Positions 20,801-26,577 are shown, counted from the stretch's first letter. The stretch is DNA of 64,000 nt from Symbiodinium natans (GCA_905221605.1 CAJNDS010002147.1:209501-273500); one strand, 5' to 3'. A program made the numbers and translations. The notes: a model not told the origin generated them from the letters alone.

Positions 20801-23800
20801 ACCCTACGCCCTTAAGATGATTTAAGGTTCGTTCCTTCATTATACACAAGCTAGGTAGGCCCTTGGGACATTGCATATTTTCCCTTATTGGGTTTAAGAG
20901 GATCATATTCAGGAATGTTTTTCAGAGGGTTTTAAGGGCCATCCTGGCAAGGGGGCAATGGGGCCGGGATACAAGGGGGCAACCTAAACTCTAAACCCTT
21001 AACCCTAAACTTTTAGCCCTAAACCCTACACCCTAAAGAGGATCTAAGGTTCGTTCCTTCATTACACACAAGGGGGCAATGGGGGCCGGGATACTCATGG
21101 CCAAGGACGTCTGGGATGCGTGGTCTTTTTTCAAGATGCTGGACCTGGATGACAGTGCCTGGGCGTGGGTTTAGGGTTTAGGGTTTGGGGTTTAGGGTTT
21201 AGGGTTTAAGGTTTAGGGTTTTAGGCTCTTAGGGGTGTAGGGTCTGAGGGGTTTAAGGATTTTAGGGGTTTGAAGGTTCAGGATTTTGGGGGTTAAGGGT
21301 TCTAAGGTTTAGGGCCTCTGGGATGACTTAGCGGCTCTGCGTGGGTCGTTGCCAGCTCGGCGAAAAGCCCCACCGCGCTCGGCACTTCGTCGCCCACAGC
21401 CTTGTCGATTTAAACCCCCCAAATAGGGTTTAGGGAACTTAGGGGTTTAGGGTTTAGGGTTTAGGGTTTAGGGTTTAGGGTTTAGGGTTGAAGTTCCTAA
21501 AGTGTAAGCCTCCAAGTCCTTACATCCGAAGCCTTGCAGCCCGAACCCTACAGCTCGAAGCCGTTGACGCGAGACTTAGGGTTTAGGGTTTAGGGTTTAG
21601 GGTTGAGGGCTTACAATCTCCAGCAGCTCAAAGTCGCCGACCCACTCCTGCAGTTCAGTTTGATCTAGGCGTCGGCCCTACCCTAGGGGTCCTAACGCTT
21701 GAGGAACCCTAAACCCGAAACCCGAAACCCTAAACCCTAAACCCTAAACCCTAAACCCTACACCCTACACCCTACACCCTAAACCCTAAACTCTAAAAAC
21801 CCTAAACCCCCTAAACCCTAAACCTGGACCCCTGACCCTAAATCATGAGCCCTAAAGCCCTCAAGCCCGAAAGCCCTAAAGCCCGAAGCTCTAAACCGAA
21901 GCCCTAAACCCAAAACCCTAAACCCTAAACCCGAAACCCTAAACCCTAAACCCTAAACCCGGAAGCCTAACACCCTGAAACGGTGGCTTCTTAAGGTGGT
22001 GCCGTGGACATCGAGGATGGCGCCAGTTCCCTTCAAGGGTTTTTCGGGTTTAGGCTCTGAGGTTTTAGGGTTTAGGGTTTAGGGTTTAGGGTTTAGGGTT
22101 TAGGGTTTAGGGTTTAGGGTTTAGGGTTTAGGGTGTAGCCCTAAACTGCGAAGCCTAAACCCCAAATCCGAAACCCTGAACCCTAAACCCTAACCCCTGG
22201 CTTTTAGAGTTTGGAATCTTGCGTTTAGGGTTTGGGGTTTAGGGTTTAGGGTTTAGGGTTTAGGGTTTAGGGTTTCGGGTTTAGGGGTTTCAGGGTGCTT
22301 GCACATCCCTGTTGCTTCGGGGACGTGGGTTCCGCCGTCATGTTGGGTTTAGGGTTTCGGGTTTAGGTTTAGGGCTTCGTACTAAATGATAGCGAGCAAA
22401 CATGTTAACAAGAATGGTAAGGTCAACGTCAGGAAGAGTAGCCAGCATATGAAGCATCCCTCATGGTACTGTGGCTGTTTCTAGCAGTAGTATCAATCCT
22501 AGTAGTATTTACTCGCAGACATTGTAGCAATACACTAGAAAGTTCATGGATATTTGTCGCTAGGCTAAGAAGTACCCAAAACTCGTGCAGTTCTATACCT
22601 CATTCACTTACACGGAATCCTAAACCCTCCTTCTAGGTACCCATGTACCTCCAAAGTAGGGGGAGGGAACCCTTCATGGGTACATCATTGAGGAGCACCT
22701 CAGAAGGCCTTCACCCCCTCCCACCCCAACCCGTACTGGGAGGTTCATGGGTAGTGTGGGGTTAGAGGGAGAGGGGGGGGGGACTATGATTGTAGCTTTA
22801 TTCGAGTACTGGGTTTAGGGTGCACGGTACTTCTTGCCCTGCTTAAAAGTGCCCGCGAACCTTCAAGTGGGACTTAAGGAACTTCAAGTTGCTTCAAGGT
22901 ACGGAGCTCTGGGTTAGAGCGAAGATCTTCCACAAAATGGGGGGGTGGGGGGTCCGAGAATAGGGGGGTACCCTGCTGGTATACCCGGTTCTACTATGAT
23001 CCTTACTCTATGCCCCCCCCAACAAGCGTCAGACCCTAAACCCTAAATGCTATCTAGGGAAGTGTTAGGATCTAGCAACCCCCCTCCCCCCCCCCCCCCC
23101 CCCTACAACTCCCAACCCTCATTCCTGAACGCTAAATCCTAAAACCCAATCACTTTAGGAGTTCCTCATGGGCTGCCTGCGCGTGCGGGGCACTGCGAAA
23201 GCCATCGACATCGGAAAGAGCCTTGTTCCAATGTTGTGGGGTTTAGGCGTTTGGGGCTCTTGAAACGGTGAGTGGGAATGTGGGAATGAGGTACCCCACA
23301 TCCCCCTCTATACCCTTTAAGGGATCATTTTGGGTGCCTCATTCCCCCATTTCCCTACTAAGAACCAGCCAGTTCTAACCCAAGTGGATGAGTATAAGCA
23401 CCCAAGAGCCTCCGAAAGTAAGGGCGGGACTCTTTACCAGCTCATGCGGGCCTCCTAAACCCTAAACCCTAAACCCTAAACCCTAAACCCTAAACCCTAA
23501 ACCCTAAACCCTAAACCCTAAACCCTAAACCCTAAACCCTAAACGCTAAACCCTAAACCCTAAACCCTAAACCCTAAACCCTAAACCCTAAACCCTAAAC
23601 CCAAGGCACTCAATGGTGGTAGGACCCAACATCAGCTAGCTGCCGCTGTAGGTGATTCAGTTGTGGGGTTTAGGTTTAGGTTTAGGTTTAGGGTTTAGGG
23701 TTTAGGGTTTAGGGTTTAGGGTTTGGGGGGGTTTAAGATTGACGGCTTAGTTACAGTCGACGGTTGAAGTCTTCAGCCCGAAACATTCCAGGCCCCTAAA

Positions 23801-24407
23801 CATCGAAGCCCTCAGACTCTTAACCCAGAAGAGGGTTGAGGGTTTAGGGTTTAGGGTTTTTGCCTTTTCCACAGCCGGAAGCACGGATACGGTCTCCAAC
23901 AGCAAGAAGGGGTGTCTTTTGTAGCCCCTGAGTCCCAAACCCAAAACTCCAAGTACTCCCCTGAACCCCCTAAACCCCCTAAACCCCCTAAACCCCCTAA
24001 ACCCCCTAAACCCCCTAAACCCCCTAAACCCCCTAAACCCCCTAGACCCCCTAAACCCCCTAAACCCCCTAAACCCCCTAAACCCCCTAAACCCCCTAAA
24101 CCCCCTAAACCCCCTAAACCCCCTAAACCCTCAACCCTGAACTATGAACCCTCAACCCTAAACCCTAAACCCTAAACCCTAACCCTAAACCCTAAACCCT
24201 AAAACTTAAACCCTAAACCCTAAACCCTAAACCCCAAACCCTCAACCCCAAACCCTAAACCCTAAACTTAAACCCTAAAACCCTAAACCCGAAACCCGAA
24301 ACCCGTAACCCTAAACCCTCAACCTAAAACCCTAAACCGCAAGGATCATCCATGATCAGACGTGGCAGATAAAGGAACAGGGCAAGTTCCAGACCTTCGT
24401 GGAGCCT
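8317..24407 (+). CDS. Voltage-gated cation channel with EF-hands (split gene span)
   Basis: Twenty-two small exons, listed separately, read in order as one voltage-gated ion channel. They give S1, S2, S3, an S4 with basic residues at every third position, S5, a pore loop (IAGGVSWEQV), S6 (FFTYFAVLNVITGVFC) and a C-terminal EF-hand region with one full loop (DLDDSGAVDIEE). The order, the phase agreement at nearly every junction and the continuous similarity to four-helix-plus-pore channels make the identification firm. The pattern is a single-domain channel of the kind abundant in dinoflagellates, probably conducting Na+ or Ca2+ across the plasma membrane with Ca2+ feedback through the EF-hands; the ion is inference. 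Introns hold TTTAGGG arrays, MITEs, a minus-strand gene and a W-rich frame. In my model donors are about 6 GT, 7 GC and 8 GA, and acceptors are AG|G in 19 of 21. Part of the S5 end and both protein termini are not resolved. Confidence 0.88.
8985..9430 (+). repeat. Microsatellite cluster (TATG, TG, TA, TTA)
   Basis: Contains (GTAT)n at about 9000-9128, (TG)n at 9225-9245, (TA)n at 9295-9309, (TTA)n at 9314-9339 and a second TA/TG block at 9352-9395. The word TTGTAGATATTTATTGTATA occurs twice (about 9280 and 9339), so part of the cluster is duplicated. It lies in a channel intron. Tyrosine-, valine- and histidine-rich frames through it are artefacts. Confidence 0.9.
9510..9640 (+). repeat. GGTTTTAG octamer array
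   Basis: An 8-bp variant (GGGTTTTA) dominates instead of the heptamer, with single-base variants, directly before the S1 exon. Confidence 0.85.
9660..9751 (+). CDS. Channel exon 2: transmembrane segment S1
   Basis: The frame reads QFIARLVLHPIFDSFYALVV, then IANSVFIGLE. The pattern hydrophobic-HP-x-FD-x-hydrophobic-N-x-x-G-E is the classic S1 signature of voltage-gated channels. Acceptor GCCAG|G, donor GAG|GC. Confidence 0.85.
9755..9825 (+). repeat. TTTAGGG array
   Basis: About nine units starting one or two bases after the S1 exon. Confidence 0.95.
9882..9949 (+). CDS. Channel exon 3: S1-S2 linker
   Basis: Acceptor CCAGAG|G, then VEHSISGNDDRPTSMFVAQR and QG. The end is GGCGT|GTGAGG, a canonical GT donor in phase 2 that joins GT+G to give QRQGVYIFTV with the next exon. 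The polar content fits the extracellular S1-S2 loop. Confidence 0.7.
10045..10600. other. C-rich minisatellite-like and unique intronic DNA
   Basis: Around 10180-10310 the strand is a degenerate tandem of TGGCCCCCTG words with C runs up to about 15. The rest (10380-10600) is unique. No exon is recognised. This is intron between S1-S2 linker and S2. Confidence 0.6.
10717..10795 (+). CDS. Channel exon 4: transmembrane segment S2
   Basis: Reads YIFTVLFAIELLLRVLAHGP, then RFFCSE. The hydrophobic core with E and R in E-LLLR-LAHG is the S2 signature seen across voltage-gated Na/Ca channels. Acceptor CCAAG|G. The end TCAGAG|GA pairs with GGAG|GATTGG of the next exon, so either a GA donor is used or the junction slides within the shared GAGGA. 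Confidence 0.88.
10930..11580. other. AT-rich unique intronic DNA
   Basis: About 600 bp without heptamers, notably AT-richer than its surroundings. No coding island or inverted-repeat element is recognised. Confidence 0.5.
11726..11769 (+). CDS. Channel exon 5: segment S3
   Basis: Reads DWTWAILDLVIVVA, matching the S3 pattern W-N/A-x-x-D-hydrophobic-I-V. Joined to exon 4 it gives CSEDWTWAILDL. The 3' boundary is uncertain: a GA donor (CCTG|GAG) joins to TGC TCC ATC TGG. Confidence 0.85.
11805..11880 (+). repeat. TTTAGGG array
   Basis: About ten perfect units downstream of the S3 exon. Confidence 0.95.
12220..12274 (+). CDS. Channel exon 6: S3-S4 linker
   Basis: Reads SIWEIIVQHVEAATPPGE. 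SxWE is the usual end of S3 in this channel group. An alternative acceptor five bases upstream (GTGAG|GTGAGC) would add VS. The end GAG|GAGCCCGA forms an imperfect repeat with the start of the next exon (AGGAGTCCGA at 13062). Confidence 0.75.
12298..12500 (+). repeat. Two TTTAGGG arrays around a unique island
   Basis: Arrays at 12298-12365 and 12446-12500 flank about 80 bp of unique DNA without a recognisable exon on the plus strand. Confidence 0.9.
12733..12950. mobile_element. MITE-F fragment and an inverted-repeat element (MITE-H)
   Basis: 12733-12810 is a reverse-oriented MITE-F part (ATTCCAAAAGGACCATAAGG, CCGACCCCTATAG). 12828-12945 has ends CTCTATACTACCCCCCCTCT and TATAGAGGGGGGTAGTAGGG, approximate inverted repeats. 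Confidence 0.6.
13064..13105 (+). CDS. Channel exon 7: lead-in to S4
   Basis: Fourteen codons, ESELGTIAGISSLK, between CTCAG|G and AAG|GTTGGG (GT donor). The SSLK-AFR junction to the next exon is typical of the start of S4. Confidence 0.75.
13153..13345 (-). repeat. CCCCTAAA octamer array
   Basis: About 18 perfect 8-bp units, then a short return to the 7-bp unit, a clear shift of monomer length. Confidence 0.95.
13418..13462 (+). CDS. Channel exon 8: voltage sensor S4, first half
   Basis: Fifteen codons AFRIIRITRILKTVQ, with R-x-x-R-x-x-R-x-x-K spacing. Acceptor CCAG|G, donor CAG|GT. Exon 9 continues the same three-residue rhythm. Confidence 0.9.
13867..13908 (+). CDS. Channel exon 9: voltage sensor S4, second half
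   Basis: Fourteen codons VVRILRFVVALRTL. Joined to exon 8 the basic residues stay three apart up to RILR, then ALRTL leads to the S4-S5 linker, as in family members. Acceptor CAAG|G, donor CTG|GC. Confidence 0.88.
14308..14370 (+). CDS. Channel exon 10: S4-S5 linker and S5
   Basis: Reads VTSIFYTLKSLLWALVLIFL and I. SIxxTLKSLxWAL is the typical linker and S5 start. The frame stays open past 14370 into non-family residues, so I end it at ATC|GA. A short stretch before TQAVNDYL is missing and may be on an unrecognised microexon. Confidence 0.82.
14409..14495 (+). repeat. TTTAGGG array
   Basis: Twelve perfect units just after the S5 exon. Confidence 0.95.
14630..14850. other. Unique intronic stretch with open frames on both strands
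   Basis: About 210 bp, open on the plus strand from 14664 and on the minus strand over the same region. No channel homology; unassigned. Confidence 0.3.
15098..15290 (-). repeat. CCCTAAA array with CCCCAAA units
   Basis: About 27 units in mixed blocks within the S5-to-pore intron. Confidence 0.95.
15335..15540. mobile_element. MITE-F copy with internal tandem duplication
   Basis: The word run CTTATGGTCCCTT, AATTATACGA, ATAACC, CAAAACCCT, TTATTAAGGCCCCT occurs twice in tandem (about 15398-15460 and 15461-15535). Confidence 0.7.
15598..15726. mobile_element. MITE-A copy 2
   Basis: Ends GGTTCTTAGTACGGAATGAG and CCTACTAAGAATCA are inverted repeats, with GGTACCCTATA repeated inside. No coding capacity. 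Confidence 0.8.
15948..16092. repeat. Heptamer/octamer array between direct repeats at an exon
   Basis: CCCTAAA units (15966-16030) pass into CCCTAGAA units (16031-16076). The 16-bp word AGTTCCGRCGCAGGCC lies on both sides (15948-15963 and 16077-16092, one mismatch); the right copy overlaps the start of the TQAVNDYL exon. Confidence 0.85.
16079..16175 (+). CDS. Channel exon 11: S5 end and turret
   Basis: Reads PTQAVNDYLRDPLSPALEPA, then EEDAARLQEEVG. TQAVNDYL is the segment expected after S5 in these channels, followed by an acidic extracellular turret. The start is uncertain because of the flanking direct repeat. The end GTTGG|GA would be a GA donor. Confidence 0.82.
16218..16297. mobile_element. 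MITE-D copy 2
   Basis: ATGTTCCCCCTTACACTCAC to CCCCGAACAT with the CCTTAATAGGGATTCTAGTA core, as at 4368. Confidence 0.65.
16606..16640 (+). CDS. Channel exon 12: pre-pore helix
   Basis: Acceptor GTGCAG|A. Joined to exon 11 it reads VGIYFDDVFTTMLS, the FxxxxxxMLSLF stretch that leads into the pore. The end CTCA|GC is a GC donor. Confidence 0.8.
16710..17015 (-). repeat. CCCTAATAA-type 9-mer array
   Basis: About 33 degenerate 9-bp units (CCCTAATAA, CCCTAATGA, CCCTAATAG, CCCCAATAA) of irregular order. Frames through it (NPNNPN, LITLIT) are artefacts. Confidence 0.9.
17324..17423 (+). CDS. Channel exon 13: pore loop and start of S6
   Basis: Reads LFMSIAGGVSWEQVILPLKA, then IALPWVLLFIGY. SIAGGVSWEQV is the pore helix and selectivity-filter region; the GGVSWE form is typical of dinoflagellate single-domain channels and carries one acidic residue after W. 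Acceptor TCAAG|G, donor TACAT|GTCTC. Confidence 0.92.
17755..17840 (-). repeat. CCCTAAA then CCCTCAA array
   Basis: Five heptamers followed by about eight CCCTCAA units. Confidence 0.9.
17850..18420. other. Unique intronic DNA, unassigned
   Basis: Over 500 bp without repeats between the pore and S6 exons. Short open frames exist on both strands (plus 17920-18147, minus 18036-18272), with no recognised motif. Confidence 0.35.
18566..18593 (+). CDS. Channel exon 14: S6
   Basis: Twenty-eight nucleotides: acceptor GGCAG|G, then FFTYFAVLN, ending AAT|GC. The first base completes YM from exon 13 to give IGYMFFTYFAVLN, the S6 motif of this channel group. Confidence 0.9.
18717..18748 (+). CDS. Channel exon 15: S6 end
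   Basis: Thirty-two nucleotides: TTTCAG|G, then VITGVFCQTA. Following FAVLN this gives FAVLNVITGVFCQTA, the conserved cytosolic end of S6. It ends GCGCT|GC exactly where the MITE-C copy begins. Confidence 0.9.
18749..18866 (+). mobile_element. MITE-C copy 3 acting as an intron
   Basis: The left end CTCGGAATCCAAGTGGTACC is a diverged form of the family end CTTGGTAGCCCAGTGGTACC. The right end GAGCTACCAAG is the inverted end. The element fills the whole interval between two channel exons; its TIR contributes the acceptor ACCAAG|G and the donor is GC. Removing it gives QTALIDSAQNDHA in frame. Confidence 0.85.
18867..18942 (+). CDS. Channel exon 16: helix after S6
   Basis: Reads IDSAQNDHATVIHSILANKQ, then AHLEK. 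S-A-Q-N-D is a hallmark after S6 in this family. Acceptor ACCAAG|G lies in the MITE end; donor AAG|GC. Confidence 0.9.
19434..19499 (+). CDS. Channel exon 17: first EF-hand-like segment
   Basis: Reads VRDLFNKLGAENTGGITYLM, then FE. It has the shape helix-loop-(G)GIT-helix of an EF-hand whose loop has lost most acidic ligands, so it probably does not bind Ca2+. Acceptor GTCAG|G. The exon end lies in a 14-bp direct repeat (TTCGAGGAGAAGAT), so the junction can slide; GAG|GAG is used here. Confidence 0.88.
19494..19617. repeat. Heptamer insertion flanked by 14-bp direct repeats in an exon
   Basis: TTCGAGGAGAAGAT occurs at 19494-19507 and again at 19604-19617, without mismatch. Between them are about 12 CCCTAAA/CCCTAAG units with short flanks that also share CTCTTAAA/TTCTTAAA. 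The protein needs only one copy (LMFEEKITSPE). Confidence 0.92.
19610..19660 (+). CDS. Channel exon 18: EF-hand helix
   Basis: Seventeen codons EKITSPEVKEYFESLGL. The segment links the first and second EF-hand units. Donor CTC|GT; it joins exon 19 in phase 0 to give ESLGLDVWDAW. Confidence 0.88.
19684..19900 (-). repeat. CCCTCAG/CCCTAAG array passing to CCCTAAA
   Basis: Homogeneous blocks of CCCTCAG, CCCTAAG, CCGAAAC and CCCTAAA follow each other. Confidence 0.9.
20022..20135 (-). repeat. CCCTAAA array
   Basis: About 16 perfect units immediately before the W-rich open frame. Confidence 0.95.
20138..20489 (+). CDS. Tryptophan-rich open frame inside a channel intron (unassigned)
   Basis: A plus-strand frame without an early ATG runs about 115 codons from an AG (CTACAG or CTCAG) to a stop formed by the next heptamer array. 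It starts SDWKKKSDDDGSWKIEDWKS and contains RGWNSGGGWKQSNWNWKRGY, later ARPSTRDDDMEADWDYWSIA and ends DAYDNDIYERILGEL. Codon usage and amino-acid order look like real protein: a low-complexity W/K/G/D part then a normal part. It cannot belong to the channel, because exons 18 and 19 join seamlessly across it. It may be an exon of another gene, a retrocopy or a transposon gag-like remnant. Confidence 0.55.
20780..21098. repeat. Local duplication interrupted by MITE-J
   Basis: The words GGTTCGTTCCTTCATTA(T/C)ACACAAG and GGGGCAATGGGG(G)CCGGGATAC are adjacent at 21048-21096. In the first copy they are separated (20829-20853 and 20946-20972) by a roughly 92-bp element at 20854-20945. That element has ends CTAGGTAGGCCCTTGG and TTAAGGGCCATCCTGG, and CAAG on both sides. 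Confidence 0.75.
20854..20945. mobile_element. MITE-J copy 1
   Basis: About 92 bp with imperfect inverted ends, flanked by CAAG duplications. Its interior TGGGTTTAAGAGGATCATAT returns near 45982; end-like sequences recur at 48460 and 49696. Confidence 0.7.
21106..21154 (+). CDS. Channel exon 19: EF-hand loop, first part
   Basis: Reads DVWDAWSFFKMLDLDD plus one base. AWSFFKMLDLDDS is the entering helix and first ligands of a canonical EF-hand. Acceptor CCAAG|G, donor GACA|GT in phase 1, which joins the 20-nt exon 20. Confidence 0.9.
21328..21400 (-). CDS. Minus-strand nested gene, exon 3
   Basis: After an AG acceptor (GACAAG|G) the minus strand reads AVGDEVPSAVGLFAELATTH, then AEPL, ending A|GTCATC (GT donor). 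It joins exon 2 in phase 0 to give LLEIAVGDEV. No family recognised. The plus strand of the same stretch has no comparable frame. Confidence 0.6.
21615..21664 (-). CDS. Minus-strand nested gene, exon 2
   Basis: Reads QTELQEWVGDFELLEI on the minus strand, between CCTAG|AT and ATT|GTAAGC, a canonical donor. Its first two bases complete the aspartate begun by exon 1. Confidence 0.6.
21996..22015 (+). CDS. Channel exon 20: 20-nt microexon completing the EF-hand loop
   Basis: Between TTAAG|G and GAG|GATGG, the bases give GAVDIE after one shared serine codon. With exons 19 and 21 the loop reads DLDDSGAVDIEE: ligands at positions 1, 3, 5, 9 and 12 and glycine at 6, a complete Ca2+ loop. It lies inside intron 1 of the minus-strand gene. 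Confidence 0.85.
22060..22132 (+). repeat. TTTAGGG array
   Basis: About ten units between the microexon and the minus-strand exon 1. Confidence 0.95.
22308..22341 (-). CDS. Minus-strand nested gene, exon 1 with ATG
   Basis: The minus strand begins ATG at 22341 and reads MTAEPTSPKQQ plus one base, then a GA donor (CAGG|GATGTG). With exon 2 it gives PKQQDQTELQEW. The protein start is acidic and hydrophilic with no signal peptide. Three exons agree in phase, which supports a real gene on the opposite strand of a channel intron. Confidence 0.55.
22370..23150. other. Unique intronic DNA with MITE-B-like ends and homopolymers
   Basis: Mostly unique, with MITE-B end words (CCCATGTACCTCCAA at about 22643, GGAGGTTCATGGGTA at 22740), G runs near 22775 and a C run at 23083-23103. 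No exon is recognised. Confidence 0.5.
23159..23217 (+). CDS. Channel exon 21: EF-hand exiting helix
   Basis: Reads EFLMGCLRVRGTAKAIDIG plus AA. EFLMGCLRLRG-A-A-DI is strongly conserved in this channel group. Acceptor TTTAG|G; the AG comes from a heptamer-like word. Donor AA|GA in phase 2. Confidence 0.9.
23254..23368. mobile_element. MITE-A copy 3
   Basis: GGGAATGTGGGAATGAGGTA to TTCCCTACTAAGAACCAG with CCCTTTAAGGGAT in the centre. Its left end is diverged. Lies in the last recognised channel intron. Confidence 0.7.
23456..23605 (-). repeat. CCCTAAA array
   Basis: About 21 near-perfect units. Confidence 0.95.
23960..24335 (-). repeat. CCCCCTAAA 9-mer array then heptamers
   Basis: About 18 units of a 9-bp monomer (23960-24128), then 7-bp units to 24335. 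The 9-mer gives a spurious PPKPPK frame. Confidence 0.95.
24344..24407 (+). CDS. Channel exon 22: helix after the EF-hands
   Basis: Reads IIHDQTWQIKEQGKFQTFVE after the first base completes GK. IHDQTWxIKxQGKFxTFVE is the conserved C-terminal piece of this channel group. The frame continues PHLKGVF without clear homology, so the exon end and the stop codon are not resolved. Confidence 0.85.
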
Positions 24408-24439
24408 CATCTAAAGGGCGTTTTCCAGAGTGTTTCTTT

Positions 24440-24980
24440 TTTTTGGGGGGTTTGAGGTTCAGAGTGTTTAACTTTTTTTTTGAGTTCGGTATCTCGATTT
24501 AGGTTTAGGTGTTTTTGGGGTCTTAGTTTTAGGTTTAGGACTTTCGGGGTTTTCGTTCTGTTTGTTTGTTTTTTCGAGGGGGGGAGGCGTTAGCTGCTTT
24601 GTGAAGGGTCTAGGGGGCCCTAAACAGGGATTCTCTGGTGGAATCCGTACCCAGCAACCAAGGAATCTTCGGGAGCCTTAGGTAGTAGTGTGGAGTATTA
24701 TTGAACCTTGGGTTGCATCCCCTTGAAACCCCTCCCTTCAGCAACCTAGAATTATAGTTAAAACCCTACACCCAAGAAACCCCAGAAGCCTTACAAGCCT
24801 TCCTACAAGCCCCATGAACCCTATACAAGCGCCCTACCCTATAAACCCTACAAGCCCTACAAATGATTCGGGGTCCCAAAACCGCAGAAATATTGAGGAT
24901 CCTACTATTGAGGTATAAGGGGCCCTCTAAGGGGATTCTGGAAAGCCATGTTTGTAGAATCCTTCTGTTTACGTGGTTTG
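24440..24980. other. Unique and degenerate DNA after the last recognised channel exon
   Basis: T-rich and G-rich stretches, then unique DNA at 24600-24970. No coding island recognised. It may include the 3' untranslated region. Confidence 0.4.
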
Positions 24981-24989
24981 TTGGGCCCC

Positions 24990-25115
24990 CTAAACCCTAA
25001 ACCCTAAACCCTAAACCCTAAACCCTAAGCCCTAAACCCTAAACCCTAAACCCTGAACCCTAAACCCTAAACCCTAAACCCTAAACCCTAAACCCTAAAC
25101 CCTAAACCCTAGACC
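24990..25115 (-). repeat. CCCTAAA array
   Basis: About 18 units with CCCTAAG and CCCTGAA variants. Another array of 12 units is at 25322-25405. Confidence 0.95.
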
Positions 25116-25163
25116 CTAAGCCCCGAATTCAAAGGACCTGAGGCCTTAAAGTCCCAAACTGCG

Positions 25164-25192
25164 AGGAATTGCAGTTTCAGCAGATCAAGGCT
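25164..25192 (+). CDS. Possible microexon (unassigned)
   Basis: TGCGAG|G, then ELQFQQIK ending CAAG|GC. The size, AG|G acceptor and GC donor resemble the channel exons. No family. Confidence 0.25.
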
Positions 25193-26011
25193 CTGGGGTT
25201 TGGGGTTTAGGGTTTAGGGTTTCGGGTTTAGGGTTTAGGGTTTAGGGTCTTGGGGTTCAGGGTCTTCGGAGGGTTGGGGTGGTTTTGGTGGGCTTCCGTG
25301 CTCCGCTCTGGGAAAATACGTCCCTAAACCCTAAACCCTAAACCCTAAACCCTAAACCCTAAACCCTAAACCCTAAACCCTAAACCCTAAACCCTAAACC
25401 CTAATTGAGTTTGGAGCTGTGGGTTCTGGAGACTCCTCGTAGGGTGTAGGATTTAGGGTTTAGGGCTGAAGGGGGGGGGGGGGGTTCGTTTCGCCAGAGC
25501 TTTCGGGACCAACACTGCACTGATTGATGCGGGGTGCCCAAGTCCCAAGCCCCCGAACACTTTTTTGTTCTTCGGAGAAGTTGACGGCTAGATGATCAGT
25601 ATTTGGAGGCTGTGTGGACACTAAGAAGTAGGGTCATGCGCAGGGTAGCCATGCTGCAATAGGCTTCGGCCTTCTTCAGGGTTCTTGTTTCCTTAATGTA
25701 AGTAAGGGTATCCTTTGCGCCCTATGCCCTAAACCCTAAGCCCTAAACCCTAAGCCCTAAACCCTGAACCTTAAACCCTAAACCCTAAACCCTAAGCCTC
25801 CTCCAGAGGGACAAGCAACCCCACGTAGCCTCGATTCGGTGTTGCACAGGTCGTTATCGCTAGCTCGTCTGTGACCCTAAACCCTAAACCCTAAACCCTA
25901 AACACTAAACCCTAAACCCTAAACCCTAAACCAAAAATCCTAACCTCTAAACCCTAAACCCTCAACCCCCAACCCTAAACCCTAAACCCAATTTCTTTCA
26001 TTTTGTAAGTT

Positions 26012-26440
26012 GTGAATGTGTTCAATCGATGGTCGAACATAACCATATCATCATCTTTATCCATTCTTCCTCATTCTAGAAATATTTTAGCAGCTTCAAC
26101 CAAACTCTTGCGATGTTCCCTCTCTCCACTGGTTGCGAGGTTGAAGGGTTTGGGGGTTGAGGGTTGCGGGTTTAGGGTTTGGAATTTAGGGTTTGTGGTT
26201 TAGTTGGGGGGGGGGGGTTGGGGTTTGTAGGCCAGAGTACCCTCTACTACTACTGTGGGTCATTCTTAGGAACCCTTAACGGGATCTTCTTTTTTGGCCT
26301 CCCAGGGTCTGGTTTTCGGGTTCAGGGTTTAGGGCTGTGGTTTTGCGGTTCTGGTTTTGATGGGTGCCGTCCTTTGGGTCTCGGGTTCGGGCTCGATGCC
26401 CTGAGCCCTACTGGCCCTAAACGCCCCCGAATCCCCTACT
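26012..26440. other. Unique DNA, unassigned
   Basis: Unique at 25990-26135 and 26225-26440 with degenerate GGGTTTAGG between. Open frames are short and not recognisable. Confidence 0.35.
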
Positions 26441-26577
26441 ATAGGGGTCGAAACAACTGCTGGTCGTATTCCCTTAGGGTCCCTTTATCAATGTACTACA
26501 AACCCCCCCCCCCTCCCCCAAAAAAGAAAAACAACAAAAACGCTATTCTAATTATTCAGGCCCCTATATTTCCCCCT
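26440..26577. mobile_element. MITE-F copy 3
   Basis: TAGGGGTCGAAACAACTGCT, TATTCCCTTAGGGTCCCTTT and CTAATTATTCAGGCCCCTAT in the family order. Confidence 0.75.

Noticed and set aside
23912-24175. PPKPPK proline-rich protein
   Set aside because: Exact translation of a 9-bp array; the same happens at 49278-49631 in reverse.
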